From Niallia nealsonii (GTDB lineage Bacteria; Bacillota; Bacilli; Bacillales; Cytobacillaceae): a stretch of 64,000 bases of DNA. The DNA lies in assembly GCF_002835805.1 (NCBI RefSeq), contig NZ_PISE01000015.1, positions 100,862-164,861 on the forward strand. Reading direction: 5' to 3'. Below, piece by piece: positions 1-8,019 of this stretch (within the stretch, counting starts at the first letter, position 1; each line of letters opens with the position of its first letter). The notes beneath the pieces are model-generated. The model worked only from the letters and a program-made list of their open reading frames with translations. It was not told the DNA's origin and searched no databases. The position numbers were made by a program, and so were the translations under genes.

Positions 1-2207
1 ATTTTGATGCCAGAAAGACTTTCTTCATGTGGCATCATTTCAACAAAACTAAATCTTCTTCTAAGGGCTGTATCCATTAAAGCAATGGATCTATCAGCGG
101 AGTTCATGGTTCCAATTATATATACGTTACTAGGTACGCCAAAAGGGGTTTTACTATATGGTAACTTTACGGTGGTTTCCTCAACTTTCCCCAGTCGTTT
201 TGTTGTTTCAATTAACGTAATCAACTCTCCAAAAATCTTGGATATATTACCTCTATTAATCTCGTCAATAACAAATACATAATTGCTATTATTTTCCTCC
301 ACTAATATCTCTTTATTAATAGAATATTTCTCGATCATTTTATTAATTGCTTCCCTATCAATTTTGTTAAGTCGATAAACTGTTGAGCTTGTCAGCGTTG
401 TACCTTGATTTATTTTAACTATATACTCTCTAATTCCAGTTACTAGCCATTGTACATCTCTACTTCTTGGGTAATGGCCCCCATCATCAAGCCATTTTGC
501 GTCACCTGTAATAACTCCAATCCCATCAATATTTTCTCGATCATACAACGATAGGACAATATCTCCAATTTTCATTTCTTCATGAAAATCTAACAAAATT
601 CGTTTTTCCTTTTTTGTGCTAAATTCAGATTCATCTGTTATTTCTTTATCTCTATTTGCCCATCCAATACGTATCCTGTTATTTTTAAAACAATCATCTT
701 TAATTTCATTGCTACCACTACCTTTTAAAGAAACCTTCCATAAGGTAGGATTTGCACTAACTTCTATATCACCATTTTTGATCTTAATATTTTTCGCATT
801 ATCACAAAACTGCTTGAATATACCAGGTTCAATTTTATATTCCAATTCCTCAGCGCTTTCGTCTCCAACTAGCTTTGGTTTTATTCCCTCAATAAACTCT
901 TCATACCCATAAGACTGGTGAAAAGTAGTAAATTCTATTTTACCTTCCTCTTTATACTCCTTGTACCTCTTATAAACGGAAATATATTTCTCATCTTTTA
1001 CTTCATTAAAAGTTTTATTTTCAACTATCGCAACCGCGTAGTTTACTGTATTGTAGGTTTTTCCAGTACCAGGAGGACCATATAAAATAATATTTTTATT
1101 ATCATTAAACATATTTAAAATTCCTTCCTCTTCACTGATCACTAATTTATAATATGGTAATAGGGATTCAACCGCTGTAAGCATACCTTTTATAATCCCT
1201 TTATTATCTTTAAATTTATTAATTATATCTTGTCTTGTTATAACCCGCGCAATTTGAATTTTCTTATATACTCCATCTTCAACTCGCTTCTTAACTTCTC
1301 TTGTTGGAAAATTAAGTTCTATCATTCCATCTTCCGGATTATTACCATTTGATATATAAAATAATTCATCTGTAGATTCTAGTATGTCTTTGTTTAAAAT
1401 CCTGTGATGTCTTGTGTAATCCTCTTTTTTACTTAACCTTTCACTTAATTCAACAGAAAATTTAAAACGTGCCTTTCCTTCTATTATTTCCGCAAATAAA
1501 GAAATACTTGTTGGGCATTTTTTATATTTCTCAAACTTAAGTTGCTTCCACAAATACTTTCGAACTTCTGAATTGATTTTTGCTTCTACCCATTTTCTAG
1601 AACTATCCATTTTCAACCCAAATTGGCGCTCACATAATTGAGCCATTTTTTCAAGCTCATCAAGAGCACATCTAGCCGCATCCCCTGTTTCTAAGTAGTA
1701 CGACTTCATAGATGGATCAGCTTTTTCAGGTTTTTCGTATGGTTGTCCTCCATACTTATCAAGATAATCCAAGATTGAAATACATTTGATATCCTCTGTT
1801 GAAATTTGGCCATTATCATTAGTAAACAAAAGGGTATATTCGTTAGCAATAAACTCTTTAATTTCTTTAATAGTTTTAGGACCTAGAGTGGTATGTACTT
1901 CATCTTCAGGATTTAATTCTGGAACCTCTTTATGTCCATCAAATTCGCCTCTAAATGATAGACGTCTTGAAGAACTCTCTCCAGTACGAAGGTAATTGTA
2001 TGTATTATTAGCATGATCGGCATTACACCATTGTGAAATCCTTGCATTATCCACATTCTGTTTACATAGTTCTTGAGCTTTCCTCTGTATATCACCTTGC
2101 TTAAAATACATCATATTAGATGATGGATTAATTGAGTTATGAAATACTTCATAAGCCATCATTGCTGTTGCTAGCCAAACAGAATCAGGTACACGATATG
2201 TTCCCAA
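1..2207 (-). CDS. McrB-like type IV restriction ATPase (partial, runs off the left edge)
   Basis: Open frame without a stop over the whole stretch; the C-terminus lies beyond position 1. The AAA+ NTPase core is clear: Walker A GPPGTGKT at about residues 377-384 (positions 1056-1079), Walker B VFVIDEINRGN near residue 644 (about 247-279), then GTMNSADRSIALMD and an arginine-finger segment ALRRRFSF, all typical of McrB, the GTP-dependent motor of type IV (modified-DNA) restriction. The start is a TTG at 2207 preceded by GAGGGTG about 8 nt upstream; no ATG fits as well. About 265 residues separate Walker A and B, far more than the roughly 80 in E. coli McrB, because of an inserted domain (about residues 485-600). 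The N-terminal 375 residues are not recognised and may be the DNA-reading part. A McrC nuclease partner would be expected downstream, off-window. Confidence 0.85.
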   Translation of the reverse strand, partial: MGTYRVPDSVWLATAMMAYEVFHNSINPSSNMMYFKQGDIQRKAQELCKQNVDNARISQWCNADHANNTYNYLRTGESSSRRLSFRGEFDGHKEVPELNPEDEVHTTLGPKTIKEIKEFIANEYTLLFTNDNGQISTEDIKCISILDYLDKYGGQPYEKPEKADPSMKSYYLETGDAARCALDELEKMAQLCERQFGLKMDSSRKWVEAKINSEVRKYLWKQLKFEKYKKCPTSISLFAEIIEGKARFKFSVELSERLSKKEDYTRHHRILNKDILESTDELFYISNGNNPEDGMIELNFPTREVKKRVEDGVYKKIQIARVITRQDIINKFKDNKGIIKGMLTAVESLLPYYKLVISEEEGILNMFNDNKNIILYGPPGTGKTYNTVNYAVAIVENKTFNEVKDEKYISVYKRYKEYKEEGKIEFTTFHQSYGYEEFIEGIKPKLVGDESAEELEYKIEPGIFKQFCDNAKNIKIKNGDIEVSANPTLWKVSLKGSGSNEIKDDCFKNNRIRIGWANRDKEITDESEFSTKKEKRILLDFHEEMKIGDIVLSLYDRENIDGIGVITGDAKWLDDGGHYPRSRDVQWLVTGIREYIVKINQGTTLTSSTVYRLNKIDREAINKMIEKYSINKEILVEENNSNYVFVIDEINRGNISKIFGELITLIETTKRLGKVEETTVKLPYSKTPFGVPSNVYIIGTMNSADRSIALMDTALRRRFSFVEMMPHEESLSGIK

Positions 2208-2596
2208 AAAAATTCACCCTCAATAATATTTATTTTAAATATTGTATTTTCTAATTATTTACTCAGAATTAAACTTCTTATATTTATTACAACAAAAATA
2301 TAGTTATATTTTACCATAAATACTTTTGTGATTTATCTTCCATTTCATCTCTATCCTATTAATCCCATAAAAAAATGATCCTCCTATTAGTAAGAATCGT
2401 TTTTTTTCGTTCATCTTGAAATTAAATAGTTGACAAGTGTTTCTTCTATATTCCAATCAGATTGGATGCTGTGGAAATGTTTTTGATCTCCCATATAACG
2501 GAATCATAGATTACCATTTTCTTTTCCTCCCATCTCAAAGTAATTGTTATTACTTCATCTAGAGAGATAGGTTCTAAAGCATAGACTTGCAAGATT
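2208..2596. other. Intergenic gap, 389 bp
   Basis: AT-rich stretch upstream of the McrB-like gene and downstream of the ArgR-like gene. It should hold the promoter of the McrB-like gene. An imperfect hairpin flanked by A and T runs lies at about 2369-2407. A 23-codon frame with a good ribosome binding site (2446-2517, minus) is not convincing as a gene. Confidence 0.4.
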
Positions 2597-3082
2597 TTAT
2601 TTATTTTTAGATTTTGACCTTCTTGTTAACCCTACCTCGTTAAGTGCTCTTACTATCTCATTTGCTTCTTCTTTGGCGAATCCAAGCATTATATTACCGG
2701 TCAGGCCAACCACAGCCATTACGTGAAACCCCTTATCAGACAAATATTTTTCTATATAATTTGCAAATATCACCGCATGCTCTGAACTAATACGAAACCA
2801 AATAGCATGTAGGGGCACATTCATAGATACGTTAGTTTCATTAATAATTTTCTCTATTTTTCCCTTATTAATTTTATTTTGTACATCTAGATTAAACCTG
2901 TATTTTTTACTATACTTTTCCCTTATACCCCCTATCTCTTTTATATCCCTTGATAAAGTGGGTTGTGATACATAGTACCCCAAATTTTCAAGTTCTTCTT
3001 TTAACTCCTCTTGTGTTAAAACGTTTCTATTCTCAATGATCTTCTTCATAGCATTTAATCTCATTGATTTATTTTTAGTCAT
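2597..3082 (-). CDS. ArgR-family transcriptional regulator, divergent paralogue
   Basis: 161 residues, close to the usual 150 of ArgR/AhrC. The N-terminal winged helix is well preserved (LTQEELKEELENLG, then QPTLSRDIKEIGG, matching the ArgR recognition helix T-x-S-R-D-I-K-E). The C-terminal oligomerisation domain is recognisable (HAIWFRISSEHAVIFANYIE) but the arginine-binding signature, GTI-x-GDDT in AhrC, reads AVVGLTGN here, so both aspartates that contact arginine are absent. I infer a regulator of the element rather than the housekeeping arginine repressor. The start ATG is preceded by AAGGGAG. It is divergent from the replication module across a 523-bp gap that holds TGAAT/ATTCA repeats. 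Confidence 0.8.
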   Translation of the reverse strand: MTKNKSMRLNAMKKIIENRNVLTQEELKEELENLGYYVSQPTLSRDIKEIGGIREKYSKKYRFNLDVQNKINKGKIEKIINETNVSMNVPLHAIWFRISSEHAVIFANYIEKYLSDKGFHVMAVVGLTGNIMLGFAKEEANEIVRALNEVGLTRRSKSKNK

Positions 3083-3216
3083 AAAATGCTCCCTTAATTT
3101 TTTATCTTTTTATAATTTCTTCTTGACAGGCTACTTCCTTAAATTGAATGACTTTTTTAGCAATTTCCCATATCCGAAAGCAACTCCTCCCGATTTCAAT
3201 TTAAAATCATCTAGAT

Positions 3217-3272
3217 TGAATAAAAAATGAATATTATTGACTTTATTTTAACTTTATTCATAAAAATATTCA
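3217..3272. promoter_or_regulatory. Candidate ARG-box-like operator array
   Basis: TGAAT occurs at 3217 and 3228 and ATTCA at 3256 and 3268. The four half-sites are arranged symmetrically around about 3244, with 11- and 12-bp spacing on each side. ArgR proteins recognise TGAAT/ATTCA half-sites, and the ArgR-like gene starts 135 bp away, so autoregulation is plausible. AT-richness makes chance copies possible. Confidence 0.35.
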
Positions 3273-3540
3273 AAATTCCAATTTGGTATATTGTAAAAGA
3301 AATTATTAATTTCAATATATACAGTGCTTTTTAATCCCCTCTCAGTCAATTAATAAATAATTAATATTCACTATTGATTAACAGGGATTAAAGGGATAGT
3401 CAATCCAACTTTATTAAGGAGGAATTAAATTAAGTTCCAGGATTGTACAATTGTCCATTTCCATCCTCATGGAAAAAAGAATGGGTGAGTCTTCAATTCT
3501 CAATTAATAAAGAAACTTAATTTGCAAAAGTAATTTGGTC

Positions 3541-3579
3541 TGCCCCTTGATCATCCTTTTTTTGGGGGGGCAAGGGGCA
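3541..3579 (+). other. Hairpin in the leader of the polymerase gene
   Basis: TGCCCCTTG (3541-3549) pairs with CAAGGGGCA (3571-3579) around a 21-nt loop with a T7 run followed by a G7 run. It lies 26 bp before the start of the polymerase N-terminal frame and could be a terminator of upstream transcripts, an attenuator or a protein-binding structure. Confidence 0.4.
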
Positions 3580-3605
3580 AATCATAACATGAAAGGAAGA
3601 AAAAA

Positions 3606-3794
3606 ATGAAAGAACTACGAGAACTTCAAAAAGCTGGTTACAAATTCATTATTGATGGAGGAAATGTTAGTTATCAAAATCCAAATAGATTAAACCCTTT
3701 AAATGCTGATTCGTTTAGAAATAAATTGGTTCATCTAAAGCAGCAGAAACATCGGGTGTATAAATTTTTGCTCAAGCAAAAGGTCCCTCCCTAA
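3606..3794 (+). CDS. N-terminal frame of the family A polymerase: TubC-like domain
   Basis: 62 codons, ATG preceded by AAAGGAAG. The sequence begins MKELRELQKAGYKFIIDGG and ends KHRVYKFLLKQKVPP. The pattern (leucine-rich helix, G-Y-x-F-x-I-x-G, then L..LKQQK and F-L-L) resembles the TubC N-terminal docking fold often found at the front of plasmid and phage replication proteins. The frame stops at TAA 3792-3794 directly after CCC. Skipping one base there continues into the polymerase frame as VPP-KAVVAVDIETYG. I therefore regard this as the first part of a 591-residue polymerase rather than a separate gene. It may also be made alone as a 62-residue protein. Alternatively the gene is broken by a one-base insertion. 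Confidence 0.6.
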   Translation: MKELRELQKAGYKFIIDGGNVSYQNPNRLNPLNADSFRNKLVHLKQQKHRVYKFLLKQKVPP

Positions 3795-3796
3795 AG
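3786..3796 (+). promoter_or_regulatory. Candidate +1 ribosomal frameshift site (CCC-TAA)
   Basis: In the upstream frame the codons read GTC CCT CCC TAA. A P-site tRNA-Pro on CCC can re-pair with the overlapping CCT when the slow stop codon TAA is in the A site, giving +1. The next codon is then AAA (3793) in the polymerase frame. A purine-rich AAAAGG lies a few bases upstream. Shift-prone proline codons are known from +1 frameshifting in phages; here it is an inference. Confidence 0.4.
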
Positions 3797-5382
3797 CGGT
3801 TGTAGCTGTAGATATAGAAACATACGGTCACTATACGGATGGTATGATTCGACTAATTTCTTGGGCCGATCAGAATGGATGTTATGTCAGTGAATCCATT
3901 GATGACATTAAAGAGCTATTGGAGAATCCAGAGGTACTAAAGGTATTTCACAATGCCCTTTTTGATGTAACCTGGCTGCTTGCTAAAGGAATAAATGTCC
4001 AGACTTATACAGATACAAAAGTTTTATCTCAAATTATCAATAACCGTATAAGCAAGGACAACTCATTAGAAATTCTATCTCTCAAACATTTCGGTATTCT
4101 ATTGGATAAGTCCCTTCAATCAGAGAACAACTGGAATGGAAAGATCACCAATGAACATAAAGAATACGCCAAAAGAGATGCTGAGGTAACATACAAACTT
4201 TACTTTAGGCTTTTACAAATCATTGAAGAAAGCTCTTTAGAAGAAGTAATGTTACGAGAAATAAGTGCTCTTCCAGCGGTTATTGAAATGCAACTTTATG
4301 GGATGCTTTTCGATTACACGGGTTGGAAAAAGGAGCTCAAAAAAATGAAGAATGAAAAAAATGCTATCGAGGAAGAAATTCGATCGATTTTTGAGCACCC
4401 AACCTTAAATCTCCAATCACCATTGCAAGTAAAAGAAGCCTTAAGCACTATAGGAATTACTGTTGAAAGTACAAGTGAAGGAGCTCTAGCTTCTCTTGAA
4501 GATCAACATCAAGTCATTGTTCTACTTAGAAAGTACAAAAAACTCCAAAAGCGTTTGTCTTCCTTTGGTGAGAAACTAAAAGAACGTATGGGCTCTGAAG
4601 GAAGGATACGTGGTAGCTGGAATGTAATTGGAACCAATACTGGGAGAATGTCATGTGTTAAACCCAATCTGCAAGGACTACCTTCTCTTGCTAAAACTTA
4701 TGTAAAAGCGTCTAAGGATCATCTTTTACTCATTGCAGACTACTCTCAAATTGAATTGCGAGTTATGGCACAGATGGCTCAGGATAAAGTCATGATGGAA
4801 AGCTTTCAAAATGGTGTGGATCTTCATTTAAATACAGCGTCCGAAATAATGGGCAAACCTATTATTCTTGTAAGCTCTGATGAAAGAAAAATAGCAAAAA
4901 CAACAAATTTCGGATTGTTATATGGAATGACAGTCTATGGTCTCCAAAAGCGTATTAATGCAGCTTTTGGACTTGATGTTTCGTATGAAACAGCTAATCT
5001 CTATCGAAATGGTTATTTCAATTTATATAAACAGGTTAGATCCTTTCAAGATGCTGCTCTTAAAGCCGATCTCATTGAAACAATGGGAGGTAGAGTGTGG
5101 ACGAATATCCCCAAAGGAGATATTCGTCGATTAAATTACCCTATTCAAGGTACTTCTGCTGAAGGATTAAAAGAAGCATTAGCAATCTTTTATGACAAGA
5201 AAGATCCTAATTGGCGGATCATTGCTGCAATTCATGATGAAATCGTAGTTGAAGTCCCTAAAGAAGATGTACTAGTGGCAAAGGATCGACTAATAAAAGC
5301 CATGAAACTAGGAATGAGTTATTTTATTACGGATGTTCCTATAGAAGTAGATATCGATATTAGTGAATTTTGGAAAAAGTAA
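3793..5382 (+). CDS. Family A DNA polymerase with 3'-5' exonuclease, SCC CCPol-like (frame-joined)
   Basis: The open frame runs from 3739, the first ATG is 3844, and translation through the shift would enter at 3793. Exonuclease motifs are DIE (3811-3819), HNALFD, and YAKRDAEV. Polymerase motif A is DYSQIELR (about 4738), motif B runs RKIAKTTNFGLLYG, and motif C is IHDEIVVE (about 5230). The DIE motif lies upstream of ATG 3844 and no ATG, GTG or TTG precedes it in frame, so starting at 3844 would give an exonuclease-dead protein. In SCCmec an A-family polymerase (CCPol) with a small partner makes primers de novo, and gene order here matches that operon. The likely role is replication of the excised element. 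The gene is either recoded or recently broken. Confidence 0.85.
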   Translation, partial: KAVVAVDIETYGHYTDGMIRLISWADQNGCYVSESIDDIKELLENPEVLKVFHNALFDVTWLLAKGINVQTYTDTKVLSQIINNRISKDNSLEILSLKHFGILLDKSLQSENNWNGKITNEHKEYAKRDAEVTYKLYFRLLQIIEESSLEEVMLREISALPAVIEMQLYGMLFDYTGWKKELKKMKNEKNAIEEEIRSIFEHPTLNLQSPLQVKEALSTIGITVESTSEGALASLEDQHQVIVLLRKYKKLQKRLSSFGEKLKERMGSEGRIRGSWNVIGTNTGRMSCVKPNLQGLPSLAKTYVKASKDHLLLIADYSQIELRVMAQMAQDKVMMESFQNGVDLHLNTASEIMGKPIILVSSDERKIAKTTNFGLLYGMTVYGLQKRINAAFGLDVSYETANLYRNGYFNLYKQVRSFQDAALKADLIETMGGRVWTNIPKGDIRRLNYPIQGTSAEGLKEALAIFYDKKDPNWRIIAAIHDEIVVEVPKEDVLVAKDRLIKAMKLGMSYFITDVPIEVDIDISEFWKK

Positions 5383-5411
5383 AAACCAACTAACAAATGG
5401 AGGTATTTTTC

Positions 5412-5864
5412 ATGAATAATATTGAAAATCAAATTATCATCTCAACTGAACAACAATCTGGAACAGTGGTAACATTTGAGCCTAAGAAAGCAAGGTTTAA
5501 TCCAATACGCTATTATGCAATTTCAAGTGATGCGATTGTTGAATGGAATGTACCTACTCCTTATGGTTTAAGACATTGCTTAGTTTTAACGTATGATATC
5601 CATCAATCAAACCAGTCAGGAACGACTGAAATAAACAAACTAAAACAACGTTATATATTATCCAATTATCCAAAGTCAAAATTTGGTGAGTTATATAAAG
5701 AATTAACTGGTAAAACTTTGGGCAATTCAGTAGATGTAAGTGAACTTGTAGGTAAAGAGTGCTTTGTTAAGATTGCCCACAATACTAATGAAGCTGGCGA
5801 TATATTCGATAATGTTGAAGAAGTCATTCGTTACAAAACTGACCTTACTCACGGTCAGTTCTAA
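5412..5864 (+). CDS. Middle protein of the replication module (MP-like position), unknown fold
   Basis: 150 residues from ATG 5412, with GGAGG at 5399-5403 about 8 nt upstream. The alternative ATG at 5397 overlaps that site and is unlikely. The sequence has no motif I can name. It is largely beta-rich with a stretch ELVGKECFVKIAHN followed by NVEEVIRY, which resembles small phage single-strand-binding or recombination accessory proteins. It sits 30 bp after the polymerase and 78 bp before the helicase, exactly where SCCmec elements encode MP, the protein that binds CCPol and gives it primase activity. The assignment to that role rests on position, not on recognised homology. Confidence 0.65.
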   Translation: MNNIENQIIISTEQQSGTVVTFEPKKARFNPIRYYAISSDAIVEWNVPTPYGLRHCLVLTYDIHQSNQSGTTEINKLKQRYILSNYPKSKFGELYKELTGKTLGNSVDVSELVGKECFVKIAHNTNEAGDIFDNVEEVIRYKTDLTHGQF

Positions 5865-5887
5865 TTGAATTATCTATTAATCTAGTT

Positions 5888-5920
5888 AAAAAGGGAGAGC
5901 TTTTTCCCCTCTCCCTTTTT
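5888..5920 (+). terminator. Hairpin with T-run after the middle protein
   Basis: A 12-bp stem AAAAAGGGAGAG / CTCTCCCTTTTT with a 9-nt loop ends in a run of six T. It lies 24 bp after the stop and could lower expression of the helicase that follows. Confidence 0.75.
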
Positions 5921-5941
5921 TAAAGGAAGGATGAATTAGCC

Positions 5942-7681
5942 ATGATACCATCATTAATGCAAGACCCTTTTAAGGGCATACTAACGCCTTCACCAGTAGA
6001 CCATTCAATTGAACAATTTATGTTAAAGAATGAATTCTATTTGTGGGTGCCTACGAATGGAAATTTTGATAATGAGGAATTGATGAATGCCATTGCTTCG
6101 AATTTTTCAGTGTTTAGTAGAGTCGGACGCCAGCTTTTCCATCGCTTTACAAATACATGTGTAGGTTACTCAACAGAAAAAGCCAATCGAATTTTTGATG
6201 AAACAGAAGGATTTATCGAAAACAATGGATGGGCAACTGGGTATTCACAACTAGTCAGATTTGGATTTAATGGCTCAGAGGCTATTGATGATCATAGTCC
6301 AGCTAATGAAGTTATCCATTGTAAAAAACTGTATGATCTTAAACTTCGTGGTTTCAGTTTGAATGATCAAGGTAAGTTTGTTTTTAATGCTAATATCTTT
6401 GTAAGGTACGCACTTACTAGGATGAGACTAGTAATTCTATATGCAACAGGTGAATATTATATCTACCACCAATCAGGTGTATGGAAGAATATTCGAGAAG
6501 AGCAGCTAGGAAAATTACTTCGTGATATCTTACATGAAGCTGACCCAAATATTTGGAAAAAGAAATACCAAACTGAATATCTTGCAGCTATTAAACTAGA
6601 AACAAATTATATTGAGGAACTAAATTCTCACCATAACTATATCAACATCAATAATGGAATGTATGATATAAGGTCCTTTACTTTAAAAGAACACAACCCT
6701 GATTATTTCTCAACAATTCGTCTTCCTATTAATTACAATGTGAATGCGACTTGTCCAAAATTCATGAAGTTCCTATCAGATATATTCGAGGGCGACCAAG
6801 AATGCATTGATCTGACCCAAGAAGCTATTGGGGTTGGTATGTCCCTAGAGAATAAACTTCAAGAAGCCTTTTTCTTCTATGGCACAGGATCAAACGGAAA
6901 GAGTACTTTAATTAATGTCATTACTCATTTATTTGGAAAGGAAAACATAGCCTCTGTCTCTTTAAGTAGCTTATGTGGGCGATTCGGGTTTCAAAACCTC
7001 CCGAATAAGATAGCTAATTTCTCGACTGAAAATGAATTAACATCTATTAATACTCAAAATTTTAAGGCTATCACAGGCAATGATTCAGTTGAAATAGAAA
7101 GAAAACATAAGGATTCATATACGGCTAAACTATTTTGTACTCTTTATTTACTATTTAATACACTACCAGATACGAAAGATTTTAGTTATGCCTACTTTCG
7201 CAGAATCTGCCTAATCCCTTTCAACGTAAGCTTTTCTAGAAATGAAAGAAATACAAACCTTGAGCATGAACTCTTAGAAGAGCTTGATGGTATCTTTATG
7301 TTTGCTTTAGAAGGATTAAAGCGTTTAATCAACAATAACTATCAACTTACTTCTTCAAGTGTATCTATGGCTGCGTTAAGTCAATATCAACTAGGACAAA
7401 ATCCGACTATTGAATTCTTTGATGATTGCATTGAAGTAACCGAAGACGGCTCTATTAAACAACCTGATGTCCACAAAACCTTCATTGAGTGGGCTAGAAG
7501 TCACGGTTACGATAGATGGTGGAACCTTAGCTCCCAGCGTTTCTGGGATTTATTGAGGCCCGTTATGAAAGAGAATGGTATTGATTTAGATACAAAAAAG
7601 ATTCAAGGTACCATCTACATTAATGGTATTCGATTAAGGGAAGGTTACCAACCGAACCCTAACATTGTTACCTTCCCTTAA
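5942..7681 (+). CDS. D5/P4-family (SF3-type) helicase, SCC Cch2-like position
   Basis: 579 residues, ATG preceded by GGAAGG. The C-terminal half is a phage/plasmid D5/P4 family ATPase: Walker A GTGSNGKST at about residues 313-321, a motif-B-like segment IANFSTENELTS, the segment FKAITGNDSVEIERK, LYLLFNTLPDT with the sensor asparagine, then AYFRRICLIPF with an arginine pair. The middle has the D5_N-type region (NGMYDIRSFTLKEHNPDYFS). The N-terminal 170 residues show no clear archaeo-eukaryotic primase motifs, which fits a helicase working with a separate primase. Position after polymerase and middle protein matches Cch2 of SCCmec, a 3'-5' helicase that binds DNA just downstream of its own gene. 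Confidence 0.85.
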   Translation: MIPSLMQDPFKGILTPSPVDHSIEQFMLKNEFYLWVPTNGNFDNEELMNAIASNFSVFSRVGRQLFHRFTNTCVGYSTEKANRIFDETEGFIENNGWATGYSQLVRFGFNGSEAIDDHSPANEVIHCKKLYDLKLRGFSLNDQGKFVFNANIFVRYALTRMRLVILYATGEYYIYHQSGVWKNIREEQLGKLLRDILHEADPNIWKKKYQTEYLAAIKLETNYIEELNSHHNYININNGMYDIRSFTLKEHNPDYFSTIRLPINYNVNATCPKFMKFLSDIFEGDQECIDLTQEAIGVGMSLENKLQEAFFFYGTGSNGKSTLINVITHLFGKENIASVSLSSLCGRFGFQNLPNKIANFSTENELTSINTQNFKAITGNDSVEIERKHKDSYTAKLFCTLYLLFNTLPDTKDFSYAYFRRICLIPFNVSFSRNERNTNLEHELLEELDGIFMFALEGLKRLINNNYQLTSSSVSMAALSQYQLGQNPTIEFFDDCIEVTEDGSIKQPDVHKTFIEWARSHGYDRWWNLSSQRFWDLLRPVMKENGIDLDTKKIQGTIYINGIRLREGYQPNPNIVTFP

Positions 7682-7694
7682 AGAGGGGGGTTAA

Positions 7695-7776
7695 GTGGTA
7701 AAGCATTTTAAAAACTACTGAGGAATTTCTTGTAAGCTTCTCAAATAAAATACTAATTTTAAAATCTATTTACCAC
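7695..7776. other. Inverted repeat downstream of the helicase: candidate replication origin
   Basis: GTGGTAAA (7695-7702), two bases, then ATTTTAAAA on the left; TTTTAAAAT, four bases, then TTTACCAC (7769-7776) on the right. The arms enclose about 43 bp of AT-rich sequence. In SCCmec the Cch2 helicase binds a site just after its gene that is also a preferred priming site, so this is the place to look for an element origin. Confidence 0.35.
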
Positions 7777-7853
7777 CTATGCCCCTAACTGTTTTTATAA
7801 TATTCAGAAATATATATTATTACTTTGGAATAAATTAAATGGGGGAATCCTGA

Positions 7854-7982
7854 ATGAATACTACAGCTACATCAAATAAATCAAATTACTCTCTTATTAT
7901 TGATATATTAGCAGACCTTGTAAAAGAAGCTGCTAACTCCTATGACAAAGAAAGTAAACAAGAAGATAGTAGTAAGGAATAA
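7854..7982 (+). CDS. Small ORF between helicase and recombinases, unknown function
   Basis: 42 codons, ATG preceded by GGGGGAA. The product starts MNTTATSNKSNYSLIIDILA, has a short amphipathic helix (IIDILADLVKEAANSY) and ends in a charged tail. I do not recognise it. SCC elements often carry a small conserved gene just ahead of ccr (LP1413-type); this occupies the same slot but I see no sequence reason to equate them. A hairpin terminator follows at 7998-8019. Confidence 0.5.
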   Translation: MNTTATSNKSNYSLIIDILADLVKEAANSYDKESKQEDSSKE

Positions 7983-7997
7983 CTTTTCCTATATTCT

Positions 7998-8019
7998 AGG
8001 CTCAACTATTGTTGGGCCT
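7998..8019 (+). terminator. Hairpin before the recombinase operon
   Basis: AGGCTCAAC / GTTGGGCCT with a TATT loop (one mismatch), followed by TTACTTT. It lies 16 bp after the small ORF and 39 bp before the first recombinase start. Confidence 0.5.

Larger units (their letters stand above)
3083..3605. other. Divergent regulatory gap upstream of the replication module
   Basis: No coding region seen. The left part has a symmetric set of TGAAT/ATTCA repeats (3217-3272). The middle has an inverted pair TTAATCCC (about 3330) and GGGATTAA (about 3382). A G/C-rich hairpin lies at 3541-3579, just before the polymerase start. The gap separates the divergent ArgR-like regulator from the replication genes and probably holds promoters for both. 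Confidence 0.45.

Noticed and set aside
2446..2517. 23-codon minus-strand frame with a strong GGGAGG site, after the ArgR-like gene
   Set aside because: The frame stays open upstream without a clear start, the product matches nothing I know, and it may be a gene remnant.
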